64,000 nt of DNA. Origin: Sequoia sempervirens. Taxonomy: Eukaryota > Streptophyta > Pinopsida > Cupressales > Cupressaceae. The notes below the pieces were generated by a model. It had not been told where the DNA came from. It saw only the letters and a list, made by a program, of their open reading frames with translations, and made no database searches. The DNA is taken from positions 117,196,128 to 117,260,127 of the forward strand of contig VDFB02252616.1 of the NCBI GenBank assembly GCA_007258455.2, in the 5' to 3' direction. The position numbers were made by a program, and so were the translations under genes. Positions 44,824 through 56,180 of this stretch are shown here, piece by piece. Within the stretch, counting starts at the first letter, position 1, and every line of letters starts with the position of its first letter.

Positions 44824-46275
44824 TCCCACTGGCTCAAAACACTCATTACTAAGGTAGATTTGGTTTCCATTTTCTCTTTATTAGATCCCACTCTCCTTTC
44901 CTTTATAATCTCTCTTTTCTTAGTGTGCTTTGTCTCAATAATTATGACTTCCAAGGACAAATTCTTTCTTAGCTAGGAAGTCTATTTCACTTTAGAACAC
45001 TTCAATTGTTAGTAAATAAATTGGAAGGCTCCATTCCCTCCACTCTAGCAGGCTATTGTTCTTTGCAAGCTCTCATACTTTCCTATAACCATTTAAACAA
45101 TTCTATATCTTCTCATCTTAACCTTCTTTCACAATTAGAGACCATTATATTAGGGTTGAACCTACTAATAGGTACAATCCTAGAATTCATAGGCAACATG
45201 TCCTCAGTTATATTGGATTTGAGTTGTAAAAATAATCCATGTTATTCCTTTTGAACTAGGTATGATTACTCAAATTAGAGTGCTTTATCTTCAAACCAAC
45301 CAATTGAGAGGAGTGTTTCTTAGGACCTTTTCCAGCCACACTATTCTCTAAAATCTGACATTATATAGAACTAGTTACATGGTCACATTCCTTGATCATG
45401 TGGGAAGCCATTAGAGTTACAAGAATTGTATTGACGAGGAACCAATTCATTGGTGAATTCCTAAAATCCATCTCTAATTGTACTCAATTTCAAATTCTTT
45501 ATTTAGGTGGTAACCAATCAAGTAGCAAGGTGTCCTTTGAATTTGATAATTTACACTAACTTCTAATGCTTAGTTTATGGGGAGATTATCTTGTGAGCAA
45601 CATGAGTTGTTTAGTCTCATAGCTTTGACCAATTTCCCCTCTTTATAAACTGTAGATTTTCCTCTTAATTATCTCACTGGAATGTTTTGCACTTCTATTA
45701 GTCAATTATAAATCCAACTTTGTATTTTGTGGTTATATTTCAATAAAATTAAGGGAAACATATCAAGTGACATTAGCAACCTCACAATCCTGCCATTTTT
45801 AGCCTTATTTGACAATAATTTTAATGAAACTATTCCACCACCACTTGGTCACCTTCCACACATTGAAAGATTGGATCTCCATTTTTTTTATGGAAGTATT
45901 TAATTTTTTCAAGAGCTAAAAATTCTTGGGCTATTATTGTTGAGTGATAATATTCCTTCAAGGAAATATATTTTAAATATTTTTTTTATAAAAAAATGAT
46001 GAGTCAATACTTATGGAAAATATTGGCCTTTGTGGAAAGTGGATCAATTTTCAACTATACTTTGATTTCAAACAAAATAAATTTTAGTCTCCAAAAAGAT
46101 GATAGTATGAGTTGTGAAATTGGCATTGTAATATTCATCATGTTTGTTACTTTGTTGGTAATTTTCTGTAGGAGCCATACTAATCAAACTATCCTTGACC
46201 TCAAAATTGGCCAAACAAGAATTTGATATCAAGAACTTGAACATGCAACTAGTAGGGTAAATTTTCATCAATGTT
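44824..46275 (+). pseudogene. Decayed LRR receptor kinase (ectodomain to juxtamembrane), inverted paralogue
   Basis: The longest open piece (45006-45254) reads LLVNKLEGSIPSTLAGYCSL and GNMSSVILDLS. It is colinear with residues about 123-197 of the intact kinase at 52.4-55.7 kb. DNA before it (44872-44990) aligns with the LRR 1-2 region. At about 45820-45900, DNNFNETIPPPLGHLPH matches residues 398-414. At 46020-46050, NIGLCGKWI matches the C-terminal cap (NLGLCGTWI). IGIVIFIMFVTLLVIFCRS (46120-46175) matches the membrane span, and ELEHAT the juxtamembrane EELVDAT. About 190 residues of late LRRs are deleted near 45950-46015. The copy stops before the kinase domain. Many stops and frameshifts make it non-functional. 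Confidence 0.85.
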
Positions 46276-46478
46276 TAACACTTATAATGGAAATGATCAA
46301 CACAAATATAGTTTTTCAACTTGAGTTGCCTAAAAGTGACATTTATTTTTAAATTTGAAAATGATATAAACTAAAAAGTGTAGAACTCTTAATATAATTT
46401 ATATTTATAAATTTTTTAAATTTAAGAAAATTATTTTTAATTGTTGAAAAAACTATAAAAAGTGAGGTCGATTGAATG
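46276..46478. other. Short spacer
   Basis: A+T-rich DNA between the LRR pseudogene and the LINE tail. No feature was seen. Confidence 0.4.
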
Positions 46479-46599
46479 TTTTTTTTAATAAAAAGGGGTA
46501 AAAACTTTATTAAGCCAAAAAACATTACAAAGGAAACGAGAGCAAAAGGCTCGTCAGGGGCCAATAATCCAATATAGAGTCATCAAGACACGCCCGAGA

Positions 46600-47090
46600 A
46601 ACATCTCATATCTTCCATAACAAGATCTTCCATAACCTAGGAAAGATCCTTAGGAAGGCTTCCCCAGTCTTCCACATCCCAAGTCCCCATTTGCTTAGAT
46701 GCCCATTTAGCCAAGCCATCAACCACCTTATTCCATTCTTGTGGGATATGATAAAAGGTGATAGAATCCAAAACCTCACCTAGAGAAATATTTTTCTTGG
46801 CCAACAACCAACTTCCAATTCACATGTCATCTAAATGACATTTATTCAACATGTTAATCACAATTTGGGAATCCAACTCACAAATAATCCTTGTCTAACC
46901 ATGAGCATAGACCCATTCTAGCACCAAAAGAATAGATAAGGCCTCCATAATGTTTTTGGTTTGCTGGCATTTGTCAATTGAAAAGAACTCCACCACCCTC
47001 GAGATATCCTTTCCAATACCATCAACCCAAACATGCCTAGGATTCCCTCTGGAAGGCCCGTCAGAGTTAATTTTCAAGACTCCAAGAGGA
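46600..47090 (-). pseudogene. LINE RNase H domain remnant
   Basis: The piece 47077-46895 begins MKINSDGPSRGNPRHVWVDG, in which SDG is the first catalytic block, and contains a conserved Glu in MEAL. Past a stop the frame continues with TRIICELDSQIVINMLN (the E-x-DSQ block) and then the HIP...DGLAKWAS end. The catalytic Asp, Glu and Asp are visible. One stop interrupts the domain. Confidence 0.8.
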
Positions 47091-47495
47091 GGGGGTTTCT
47101 AATAACCATCTCTTGGGATCTTCCCTCTACCGCCTCGACCCTACCCAGTTAGGCGGAAAATTCTATCATCGACATGAAGCCCCAAAGTTCAAACAACACC
47201 TAAATCTCTAGGGTCCACAGGAACAGATAGATCACATTTAGTTGACAGAGTCTACTTGAGAACCCCCAAGATTCAAAACCATAAGTGTCCCACCAAAATC
47301 TTCTTGTCCAAAACGATCGTACGGTTGCATTCCAACCAAATACGTCAGATAATCAAACTAGGACCAATTTGCCAAGAAATTTGAAGGAAATAAGTCCTAA
47401 TTGAAGAATTCCCCAACCCAGACCAAAAGTCAACCAAAGAGGAGACATGTCTACATGGTTGGTTCCAGACTCCCCACCAGAAGTGCCAAATCAAT

Positions 47496-48190
47496 CTAGC
47501 AAAGGGACATTGAAAAATAGATGAGAAGTGCCCTCTTCATTGTTGGTGCACATGACACACATAAACGGACCTTGAAATCCCCACTTCCAAAGATTCTCCC
47601 AGGTGAGGTATTTGTTCTGAACCACCAACTAAGAAAATAAATTGCACTTAGGCCAAGAGAATCTATTCCAAACCTGTTTCCATCAAGGGACCCCCAAACA
47701 CCCAAAATCCTGCTTGTCCAACACTTGATACCCAAAGGCAATGAAGAATTTTCCTTTCGGGTCCGTACCCCATGCCAGAGCATTCCTCCCCAAAAGAGAA
47801 TTGCAAACCCATCTAGCCAGAATAGTAACCAACTCCTATCAATCCTCCAAAGAATCCCATGGAGGCCATTCATGCAAATCCTTCCACCTGTACATAGTAG
47901 CTTGATCCGAAACCAGGGGGATTTGAAATCAGGCACTCTACTCCAACCAACATCAAGAAAATATCTACTCAAAGTCTGTAGATGGGGGTGAGATGATAGG
48001 ATAGGAGGATGACCAACCCACGAATCCACTTAGAAAAGAGCATCCAAACCACTGTTGCAGATCCAAAACAAACCCTACTTGATCAGCTTGGCACCCTTTT
48101 TAAGGGTATCCCAAATCATAGAGCCCTTTCCCTTAAGGTTGAATCTAGGCATGTCAATACTCTCTACACCCCCAAGATATTTTGAGGTAA
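47496..48190 (-). pseudogene. LINE ORF2 C-terminal segment
   Basis: The open piece 48029-47496 (177 residues) reads WVGHPPILSSHPHLQTLSRY and FWGGMLWHGVRTRKENS. The part before it gives FNLKGKGSMIWDTLKKGAKL. This is the tryptophan-rich stretch between the RT and the zinc-binding reverse-transcriptase (zf-RVT) segment of plant L1 proteins. VCVSCAP-TMK at about 47540 may be the remains of the C-x2-C motif. It is truncated on both sides. Confidence 0.65.
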
Positions 48191-48199
48191 GGATTTTAG

Positions 48200-48303
48200 C
48201 CCATAGATGATGTTGAGAGAACCATATCTAGTACAAATTAGCAGCAAAAGCCTACCCATTCAAATCATCATGTCGCAACCCATAGATGATGTTGAGAGAA
48301 CCA
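48200..48303. repeat. 25-bp direct repeat, 79 bases apart
   Basis: CCCATAGATGATGTTGAGAG followed by AACCA occurs at 48200-48224 and 48279-48303. It lies at the 5' end of the LINE fragment and may reflect a rearrangement at insertion. Confidence 0.7.
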
Positions 48304-48415
48304 CCTCTAGGATTTTTCCTTCTTAATAGCCATTTCATTATGTGCAAATGAATGATTATGTTTTTTTGTGTTTTTATGTATTTAAACCTCAATTAAAGCA
48401 TTGAATCATTTCCAA

Positions 48416-49103
48416 CACTTATAGGTAGAAATTTCAATGAACAAAAATAATTAAATAAACTACCAATTGACTAAATATACCACTAACTGACAAAAATCAG
48501 TGAATAAATATGACTAAATATTATGATTATGCAATTAATAAACAATGTATCAATATACCTACCAGTTGACAAAAATCAGTGAAAAAAATAATTAAATAAA
48601 CTACCAAATTGATCAAAATGATGATTAAAATTAATGACTAAATACACTACCAATGGAAAAAAATCAGTAAATAAAAATGACTAAATAATTGACCTGTTAA
48701 CATCAATCAATGACTAAATTAACAACTAAATATAACAGTGAATAAAAAATAACTGAATAAGTGACCAATTTAAAATAATCAATGACTAAATTAACAACTA
48801 AACACACTGCCAAATGAATCAAATTAATGACCACATCAACGACTAAATCGATCAATTAGATGACTAAATCAACGACCAAGTCGATCAATCAGATGACTAA
48901 ATCAATGACCAAATCAATCAATCGAACAACTAAATTAACAACCAAATCGATCAACCAAATGACTAAAATTGGTCTATTCATCAATTCGGTTGTGTTATAA
49001 ATGACTGGCAATAAACTACTGCTGGTCATGCGATCATGTTCAGTCATTTATAAGCAATTTTTATTAGTTTTTTCAGTCATTTATTGCTATTTCTATACTA
49101 GTG
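48416..49103. mobile_element. CACTA-like non-autonomous element with subterminal repeats
   Basis: The right end, read on the minus strand from 49103, is CACTAGTATAGAAATAGCAA. The left end, read on the + strand from 48416, is CACTTATAGGTAGAAATTTC. These resemble CACTA termini, although the left end has CACTT. In between, words such as GACTAAAT, ATGACCAAATCGATCAATC and CAGTCATTTAT recur dozens of times, like the subterminal repeats bound by CACTA transposases. TTATAAATGACTG and its complement (48995-49007, 49041-49053) form an inverted pair. It abuts a copia gag at 49104. No matching 3-bp target duplication was found, and no transposase is present. Confidence 0.45.
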
Positions 49104-49385
49104 AGTAGATCCAATTTTTCAAGGATTTTGTCATGTAAATACTCTCTATTCTACTCCATAAGCATGCTATTGTTTACTCTCCAACAATATTGAAGAGAAC
49201 ATCATCTGCTAAACACAATCGAATTATACTAAGAGCTCTTGTATTCAGATCCTCCTAGCCCTCATCAATCATATTTGCAAGTTTCGTTGACTTTCCTACC
49301 AACGCCTTGTGCAATCCTTGTTGCACTAACAAATCATGCATCTTGAGCTTGCATGGCTCAAATTGATTCTTCTCATTGAATTTAG
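49104..49385 (-). pseudogene. Ty1/copia gag N-terminal remnant
   Basis: On the minus strand one frame reads KFNEKNQFEPCKLKMHDLLV, QQGLHKALVGKSTKLANM, ALSIIRLCLADDVLFNIVG and IYMTKSLKNWIY. This is the N-terminal gag of Tnt1-like copia elements. Two in-frame stops (near 49250 and 49180) break it. It stops at 49104, where the CACTA-like terminus begins, so the rest of the copia element is missing or displaced. Confidence 0.85.
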
Positions 49386-49477
49386 AACTCCACCTTCAAC
49401 CTTGCATTCAAAATCTTCACCATTCAATGTTGCAAAAAAAAAAACCAACTCCTAACATAGGCACTGGAAAATAACTA

Positions 49478-49488
49478 CTCTGATACCA
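49478..49488 (-). other. Primer-binding site, initiator tRNA-Met (minus strand)
   Basis: The complement reads TGGTATCAGAG, two bases after the LTR end at 49491 and about 95 bases before the gag frame. Correct spacing and order for a copia element running leftward. Confidence 0.9.
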
Positions 49489-49490
49489 CT

Positions 49491-49977
49491 TGTTGCAATA
49501 ACGAAAACGTAAAACCCATAAATATTTTTGCAACACAAGTTAATTGTGAAGAAATAAAAGGAAAGATTAAATAAAATAATAGAATAAAAAATAAGACACA
49601 TATTTACATGGTAACACCTTGACAATATGTCAAGAAAACATCCATGGGAAAAAGTATCGGTATTCTTATTTCTCAAAGAACTGATTGCAATCTTCACACA
49701 ACTACTACTATTCAATTTCAGTTACATTTTAAGTTTTCTTCATGGCAACAAGATATATATAATATCTTCAAGATAACAACCATTGTCAAAATTAGAAAAA
49801 AATAGCTTTCTTTTATTGCTTTTAATTATTTTTTATATTTTTTATTTCATTGTTGTATTTCTTTATCTTTTTCTTAAGATAATAATTTTGATTTATTCTT
49901 TAATTGTTGTCATTATCCAAAATTCCTTCTACCACACCTACACTACCAAAAATTCCCACTTGATCTAAAGTTGAACA
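49491..49977 (-). mobile_element. Ty1/copia 5' LTR (487 bp)
   Basis: On the minus strand it starts TGTTCAACTTTAGATCAAGT (49977) and ends CGTTATTGCAACA (49491), so the ends are TGTT/AACA. The start is followed by GGGAATTTT, as in many Tnt1-like LTRs. A TATA-type word, ATTATATATATC, lies at about 49752-49763. The 3' part has ACCATGTAAATATGTGTCTT, resembling the conserved CCACGTAAAT word. A primer-binding site and gag follow. No 3' LTR was found. Confidence 0.75.
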
Positions 49978-52442
49978 CTAGAATGGTCCTCATAAATGTG
50001 AGTTTCATCTTCAAGCTCAAGTCTTTCCCAAATCTTTAATTTGGGATCCAAATTGATCACCTTATTGAAGAAAATGAACCCAAAAGGTTGGAATTTACCT
50101 AGGCTATATATTTTCCCTAGTTGAACATAAATATGCTAGCAATATGTTGGTTAAATGACTCCCTGTCTCCTTTAATGGTTGGCTAACAAGGTTTAAAGTT
50201 TTAAACCATTCATGGAGGAAAGTGGTTGTGGCTCCTATTGTCATATTACTCTTTTAGTTGTTGGCATTTATTCTTATTGTACATGATCATTATTGCCAAT
50301 GTTTGTTTGAGAAAATTATATATTCTTTTAGGATTTCACATGTAGTAAGAAGGTATGGGAGCTTGATTTTCTTATTGACTATAGAGATGATTTGTGTCAA
50401 GATTAGTTTCTCCTAATATTACTTGATTTTTATTATCAATGTGATGTAATTATAGTTTGAGGTTCATTATTGTTTTATGATTAACTTTGTAAATGTATTA
50501 TCTATTAAGAAATTTGAATCTCTAATCTAATTGTTTAACATCAAATTATACCAAGTGGTGAGATACACTATTTAAACTACTACAATATAGATATATGAAA
50601 TTTATATGCAGATTTGAAATTAAGTTTCCTTAATCTTAGAATTTTCATGAAGATATTAAATGAATTTAAATTAGTAAACACTATTATTACATCACATAAC
50701 AAATGATTTATGTGGATAAATTCTTGCAGGAAAAGACTACCAAGAAGAGAGGTTAAGCATGTAGTAACTTTGAAAAACAAGATTATAATACAATCTTACT
50801 TCCATTCTTCTCTTTACCTCTAGTCTATCAACACTATTGTACCTAGGAACAATCTCAACACATCAAACTCTTTATCCTCTTCTTGCAAACTTTTTCAACC
50901 CATTTATTATATTCCTCTCTTTAAGCTAGCTAAGAAAACAATTTATAGAGCCAAAACCTAAAATGATGCTCAAAATGCCTCTTTCCATTTGCAACCTAAA
51001 ACTTGAACATTTTTACTTTGTTAGGGTTCAGAGATTGGGGATAGGAGGTGATGGGGAAGTCATACCATTAAAGTATGTGGGAAGGGGGAAGTTCAACCAA
51101 GTAACTCTAAAAAGATAATAAGCTTGGAAATGTCGAGGATCAGAGGTTTGAGATACCTTATGATAGGTATCCAAGTAAAGGGAAGGGAAAGGGTCTGACT
51201 CCAAAGGGTAATGCAAAGGGATTGGTAGATTTTGGAGGGTCAAGGAAGGTATGAAAGTAATGTCAAGTCCAAAGGTCTAAAACATAGACTTAGAAAACTT
51301 TTAGAGGTTAGAGGATCAGGACATTAGAGCTGAGGGGAAAGGCATGACATCAAGAGAAACTCTTAAAACTCGCAACTCTGACAAACACTGAAAACACTTA
51401 AGAATTCAAGCACAAAGTCCTCATACTTAGACTTTTATGAATATTGACAATTTCAAACAAATCAGAAGACAGACAGAAAACCACACCAAAACAGAATTCA
51501 CAAATAAAGACCCACATGAAAAAATTCAAATCGATTATAAATGACAAATTAAAAACAAAAAAAATTCAAACAAAATTTGACATGACGGATTGCCTCCCAA
51601 CAGACATTCTAAAAGAAGGGGTATATCGTTTGCCCTGATGTAGCTCAACCCTAACTTACAGCATAAGCATTCTTTCGTTGCATATCTCAATGACACATTA
51701 ACAGTTCTCTTTATTGGGGAACATGAACTATAAAATGACGTGTTTGCAAGTTCAGATTGTTTCCATGTCATTGCTGAAAACTCACAATCTTGGGTTCAAT
51801 GGGACAATGATCAGGATGCAATCCAACGTTGTAAATTTTATGTTCCTTAATGCATAAGATGCAATGGGCTTTATTAAAATTGTATGGGATTGTAATAAGT
51901 ATACATTTTATCTTTAACATTTGTTTCTTCTTCCATGAACCCTCGAAGAATCTGTCAAAACAATACAACCGACCAGATTATTCTTACTTTGCGTGCAGAA
52001 GAGGCAATGGCAACCAATGGACTTTATGACTCTCCGTTCACTCCATCCACATAAATGAATAAAATATACAGGGGGAAAAAGATACAGATGCCACACCACT
52101 GACTTAAATAATAATTGGATCCATAAACTTCTTCCCATTCAAAACTGCCACTGTCAGTATTAATTTGGAAAACAAACGGTCATCCATTCTCAATGAATAT
52201 GTAAGTGGCGGAGATATCCAGTCAATTGTCTGCATAATTGCACTTCATTAGAACAAACTAATTTAAAAAAGAGGTATGCAAAAAAATTGCATTCCTTCAA
52301 AAATTACACACCATCTCTAAATCAGTAGAGTTTGGCTTTAGCATTACATAACAATATTTTAACATATTATGTTTTACAAGAAAAAGATATTACAAAGAAG
52401 GCAAGAATAATTAATAGTTTCTATCACAGATTGATTGAAGAG
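49978..52442. other. Intergenic region 3' of the LRR kinase
   Basis: No gene was recognised. Open frames (for example 51444-51638 on +, 51535-51771 and 51914-52138 on minus) have no family motif. The last 150 bases before the kinase stop (52300-52442) should contain its 3' untranslated region. There, on the minus strand, AATAAT-type words occur but no clear AATAAA. Confidence 0.35.
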
Positions 52443-55400
52443 CTAAGATGTAGATGTAGACCAATTTTCATCATTTCTTAGACCAGTGCCTGTACTCTGA
52501 AGAAAAGGCATGATATCTATGGGCAATTGGAAAGATTGAGTACCCAAAAAATCCACTGTTATTTTTTCTAATCTGTTAACTATTGCCATCATATTTGGAC
52601 GCTGTTGTGGGAGCTCCCTTGTGCAAGCCAGCCCTACTTGCATAAGTTGAATAAGGCATGAAAGTACCTTTGATAAATCTGATTCAGTAACATCTCTAAT
52701 CAAGTTTTTGTCTACCATTTCTGAGATTTTATTTGGGAAATCTATACCTACCCATTTTGGTAGATTGATTCCTTCTACAAACATGTCATCTGTAGGTCTC
52801 CTCCTTGTCAATAACTCTAAAAGTAGAATTCCATAGCTGTACACATCTCCTTCTATTGAAACCATTCCACCCATTCCATACTCTGTAATATAATACAATA
52901 ATTAATGGTTCTCAAATCATATAATTTTTTTTCATAAAATTTAATAGAATAATAATTTATATATTGGAATAATGCAAAGTTTTATACCTGGTGCAATGTA
53001 TCCAATAGATCCCTTTAGTGCATTTGTAGATGTTAATGAATTCACTGAATTCCCAAATAGGAGTTTGGTTATGCCAAAGTCTGCTATATATGGAGTCATA
53101 TCATCCCCCAACAACACATTATTGGGTTTTAGGTCACAATGAATGACTTGCACAAAGCAATGATGATGTAGGTATTCCATTCCTTTTGCTATTTCCTTTG
53201 CTATTCTTAATCGATCAATCAAATTTAATCTGCATCCACCTTCTCCTTCAGGATATAGCCATCTCCCTAAACTTCCATTTGACATGAATGGAAGAATTAA
53301 TGCTTTAAAATCAAGATTGGAACAAGCTGAAATGATTTTGATCACATTGCGGTGCCTGACTCTTTTTAACACATTACATTCTTTATTAAAAGTTCGGAGA
53401 GCATTTTCATCTTGCAAATTGAGAACTTTAACAGCAATATTTGTACCATTGTTTAGAATCCCTTTATAAACAGATCCAAAACTACCAATTCCAATTATAT
53501 TTTCTTCACTAAAGCCACCAGTTGCATCTACAAGTTCTTCATGTGAAATTTGTGGGGGCCATACATTGAGAACAAGGGTCTTTCTATGTCTCCTTCTATA
53601 GGAAAATGCAAATAGTAGAAAAGACATGATGAAAATTGCAATTCCGACCACAATAGGGACTATCACCTTCTTAGTAATTGATGGTTGTTTGTGTTTGGAA
53701 TGAGAGCATGGCGACAATTCTATCCATGTGCCACAAAGGCCAAGATTTCCTTTAATTGCTGACTCATCAATTATTGCAAAGACTCCTCCTTTTGGAACCT
53801 CTCCTACTAATTTGTTTGAAGAGAGATTGATATGTTGAAGTGTTTTCATCTCTTGGAAATGCATTGGGATTGTACCTGACAAATTGTTGTTAGAGAGATC
53901 AATGTCCTGAAGGTTTTTGAGCTTTGTGAGTGATGCTGGTATTGGGCCATAAAATGAATTACATGAAAGATTCAAATATTGCAAGTTTGTGCAGCTCGAT
54001 AGTGTAGCAGGAATTTCACTTGAGAAGTTGTTGAGAGACACATCTATAGCTTGGATCATCACCATTTCACTCATTTCTAAAAGAGAACCTTCTAATAAAT
54101 TGCTAGAAATGTTGAAATATATTTGGAGATTTTTAAGGCCCACTAATTCTGGGGGTATATTTCCTTTTAGCTTATTGTGAGACAAGTCCACTAGCTCCAA
54201 AGTTTGGCATCTCCCTAAACTAGCAGGTATTTTCCCTGACAATTGATTGTGATTAAGAATAAGATATCTTAGCTGTGGAAGACTACCAAGACTATTAGGA
54301 ATTTGCCCTGAAAGCATGTTCTCACTCAATGATAACACCCCAAGCATTTTTGCTTGGCCAAAACTTTTTGGGATACTTCCATATAAATTGTTTTTAGTCA
54401 AATTCAATCTTTCAAGATGTGGAAGTTGACTAAGTGAAGATGGAATAGTTCCATTGAAATTATTGTCAGATAAGTCAAAGAATTCCAGCTTTGTGAGGTT
54501 GCTAATGCTACTCGGTATGTTTCCCTCAATTTTATTAGATTCCAATTGAAAATTGGAGAGTTGGCTTGATAGTTGACCTATAGAAGAGGGCAAAATGCCA
54601 GTGAGATAATTAAAAGACAAGTCTAGATGTTCTAAGGAGGAGCAATTAGTGAAAGCAATTAGAATAGACAAACCATTGCTTTTGCTCACAAGATGATTTT
54701 CATATAAATTAATCCATTGAAGTTGGAACAATTTTCCGAATTCCAAAGGCAGTGTACCACTCAATTGATTAATATTTAATTCAAGTGTTTGCAATTGAGT
54801 ACAATTAGAGAGGGAGCTTGGGATTTCTCCAATGAGTTGGTTTCCCCACAACTGTAGTACTTTCAATTGCGACAATTTTCCAATTTGCCAGGGAATATGG
54901 CCAGTTAATTGATTAATTGATAATGTCAAGTTGAGGAGAAGAGTGCAGTTGGAAAGGACAGTAGGAATCACTCCCCTGAAATTATTGGTGTTTAGATCAA
55001 GTACTTTGAGTTGAGTAAGCGTGCCCAGTTCAACAGGAATACTACCATGGAGTCTGTTTTCTCCCAGCTCCAATGAAGTTAAAGAGGACATGTTTCCTAA
55101 GGAAGATGGGATTGTGCCTGTCAGTTGGTTTTCTGCTAAATAAATGATTCTTAATAGTGAAAGAAGGCCAAGCTGGGAAGGAATACTGCCACTCAAACTG
55201 TTAACAGACAGTATAAGAATTTGCAAAGAACGACAGTTTGTTAGAGCAGAAGGAATGGAGCCTTCCAACTCATTCTTAGACAATCTAAGTATTCTAAGGC
55301 GAAACAACCTCCCTAGCTGAGAAGGAATTTGGCCCTGGAAGCTATTATTCTTGAGAGCAAGTACTCTAAGAAAAGAAAGATTGCCAAGAAAAGGAGATAT

Positions 55401-55658
55401 GGGCCCCAACAAAGACATACCCGTGAGATTCAAAGAAACCGCACGTTGATGATGAGAAGAACAGATAATGCCAGTCCAGTTGCAGAAGGAGTGTTGAGGA
55501 GACCAATCGAGCAAAGAAATTTGAGAGTCAAGAGAGAGGGAGTGCTTGAAAGTCAGGAGAGCTTCTTCATCAGAATGATAAGAAGGAGAAGAATGGGTGG
55601 CGTAAGTAGATAGTGCAGAGAGAAACAAAAGCAGGAGAAAAACTAAAGCCATCTTCAT
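52443..55658 (-). CDS. LRR receptor-like kinase, subfamily XII type, non-RD
   Basis: Two exons (55658-52988 and 52882-52443) join in frame to 1036 residues. Order: signal peptide (about 1-20), N-terminal cap with C59/C66, 23 leucine-rich repeats (about 74-624), C-terminal cap (LCGTW...C), membrane span (about 664-688), kinase (about 720-1010). The kinase shows GIGSFGSVYKG (723-733), K744, E760, VIHCDLKPNN with H840-C841-D842, DFG at 860-862 and APE across the intron. Catalytic residues are intact. Cys replaces Arg before the catalytic Asp (non-RD), as in Xa21, EFR and FLS2, the pattern-recognition receptors of plant immunity. Length and single kinase intron also fit Xa21/EFR. It probably sits in the plasma membrane and senses a microbial or peptide ligand, which cannot be told from sequence. 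The start chosen is the first ATG, giving a clear signal peptide. Confidence 0.95.
52883..52987 (-). other. Intron of the LRR kinase gene
   Basis: 105 bases, GTATAAAA...TTACAG on the minus strand, phase 1. It splits the Glu codon of the APE motif (G|AG). Removing it joins IAPEYGMGGMVS without a shift, and the total coding length (3111 bases) is divisible by three. Confidence 0.93.
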
Positions 55659-56180
55659 CTGTATTGAACTCAGATTCTAAGACTCTGTTGTCCGCAGGCT
55701 CTCCAAATTCTTATTAATAAGCTGCGAAACCATGTGCAATGATAAAAATCTTTTACCTCCCTGCCACTTGTCATGGCAAAGTCTACCCTGGTAATCACCA
55801 AGGTACCGTCCTTTCACTTTATTGGTATGCTCGGAATAATAATCAAGGGACTATCTTTTCATTCTCCACTTGTGATTGGAAGACCCCAAGCCAAAGTATT
55901 CATCAACAGTGTTTGGTATCATCCAAATACACTTTCTCTTGTTCACACAATTCTCAACTGGTATTATGGTCTAAATAATTATTTTTGTTTAAACAATTTT
56001 CAATTGGTTTTATGGTTCAAATAGTTATTTTTGGGATAATTTGTCTTTTCAAAAGATCAGGTTTACATTATGAAATATATTGATTAAATGTATACAATTC
56101 GTTTTATTTAAATTTTTTATTTTAGATTTGTATGAGATATAGAAAGATGATAAAAATGAGGGTTTGATGTTAAATTTTAT
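55659..56180 (-). promoter_or_regulatory. Upstream region of the LRR kinase
   Basis: Holds the 5' leader and promoter by position. About 50 bases before the ATG the minus strand reads CTTATTAATAAGAATTTGG (55702-55720), which could serve as an A+T-rich TATA substitute. I see no strong TATAAA. A 46-bp duplication (55947-56038) lies further upstream. Open frames on + (55739-56024) are not recognised. Confidence 0.35.
55947..56038. repeat. 46-bp tandem duplication
   Basis: ACAATTCTCAACTGGTATTA at 55947 and ACAATTTTCAATTGGTTTTA at 55993 begin two units. Both continue TGGT-CAAATARTTATTTTTG. Confidence 0.75.

Larger units (their letters stand above)
46479..48340 (-). mobile_element. 5'-truncated L1-type LINE
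   Basis: The minus strand ends in an A-rich tail (complement of TTTTTTTTAATAAAAAGG at 46479-46496). Upstream of it are an RNase H domain (47077-46600) and a zf-RVT-like region with preceding ORF2 sequence (48190-47496). The RNase H reads LKINSDGPSRGNPRH and MEALSILLVLEWVYAHG, then HIPQEWNKVVDGLAKWAS. A C-terminal RNase H after the RT is a mark of many plant L1 elements. Similarity fades near 48340, so the reverse transcriptase core and ORF1 are missing, which is usual for LINE insertions. No target duplication was found. Confidence 0.8.

Noticed and set aside
48440..48990. Possible simple satellite
   Set aside because: Bounded by CACTA-like ends and made of dispersed words in place of a fixed period, so subterminal transposon repeats explain it better.
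55329..55613. 94-residue Arg-rich open frame on + strand
   Set aside because: Antisense shadow of the LRR kinase N-terminal coding region.
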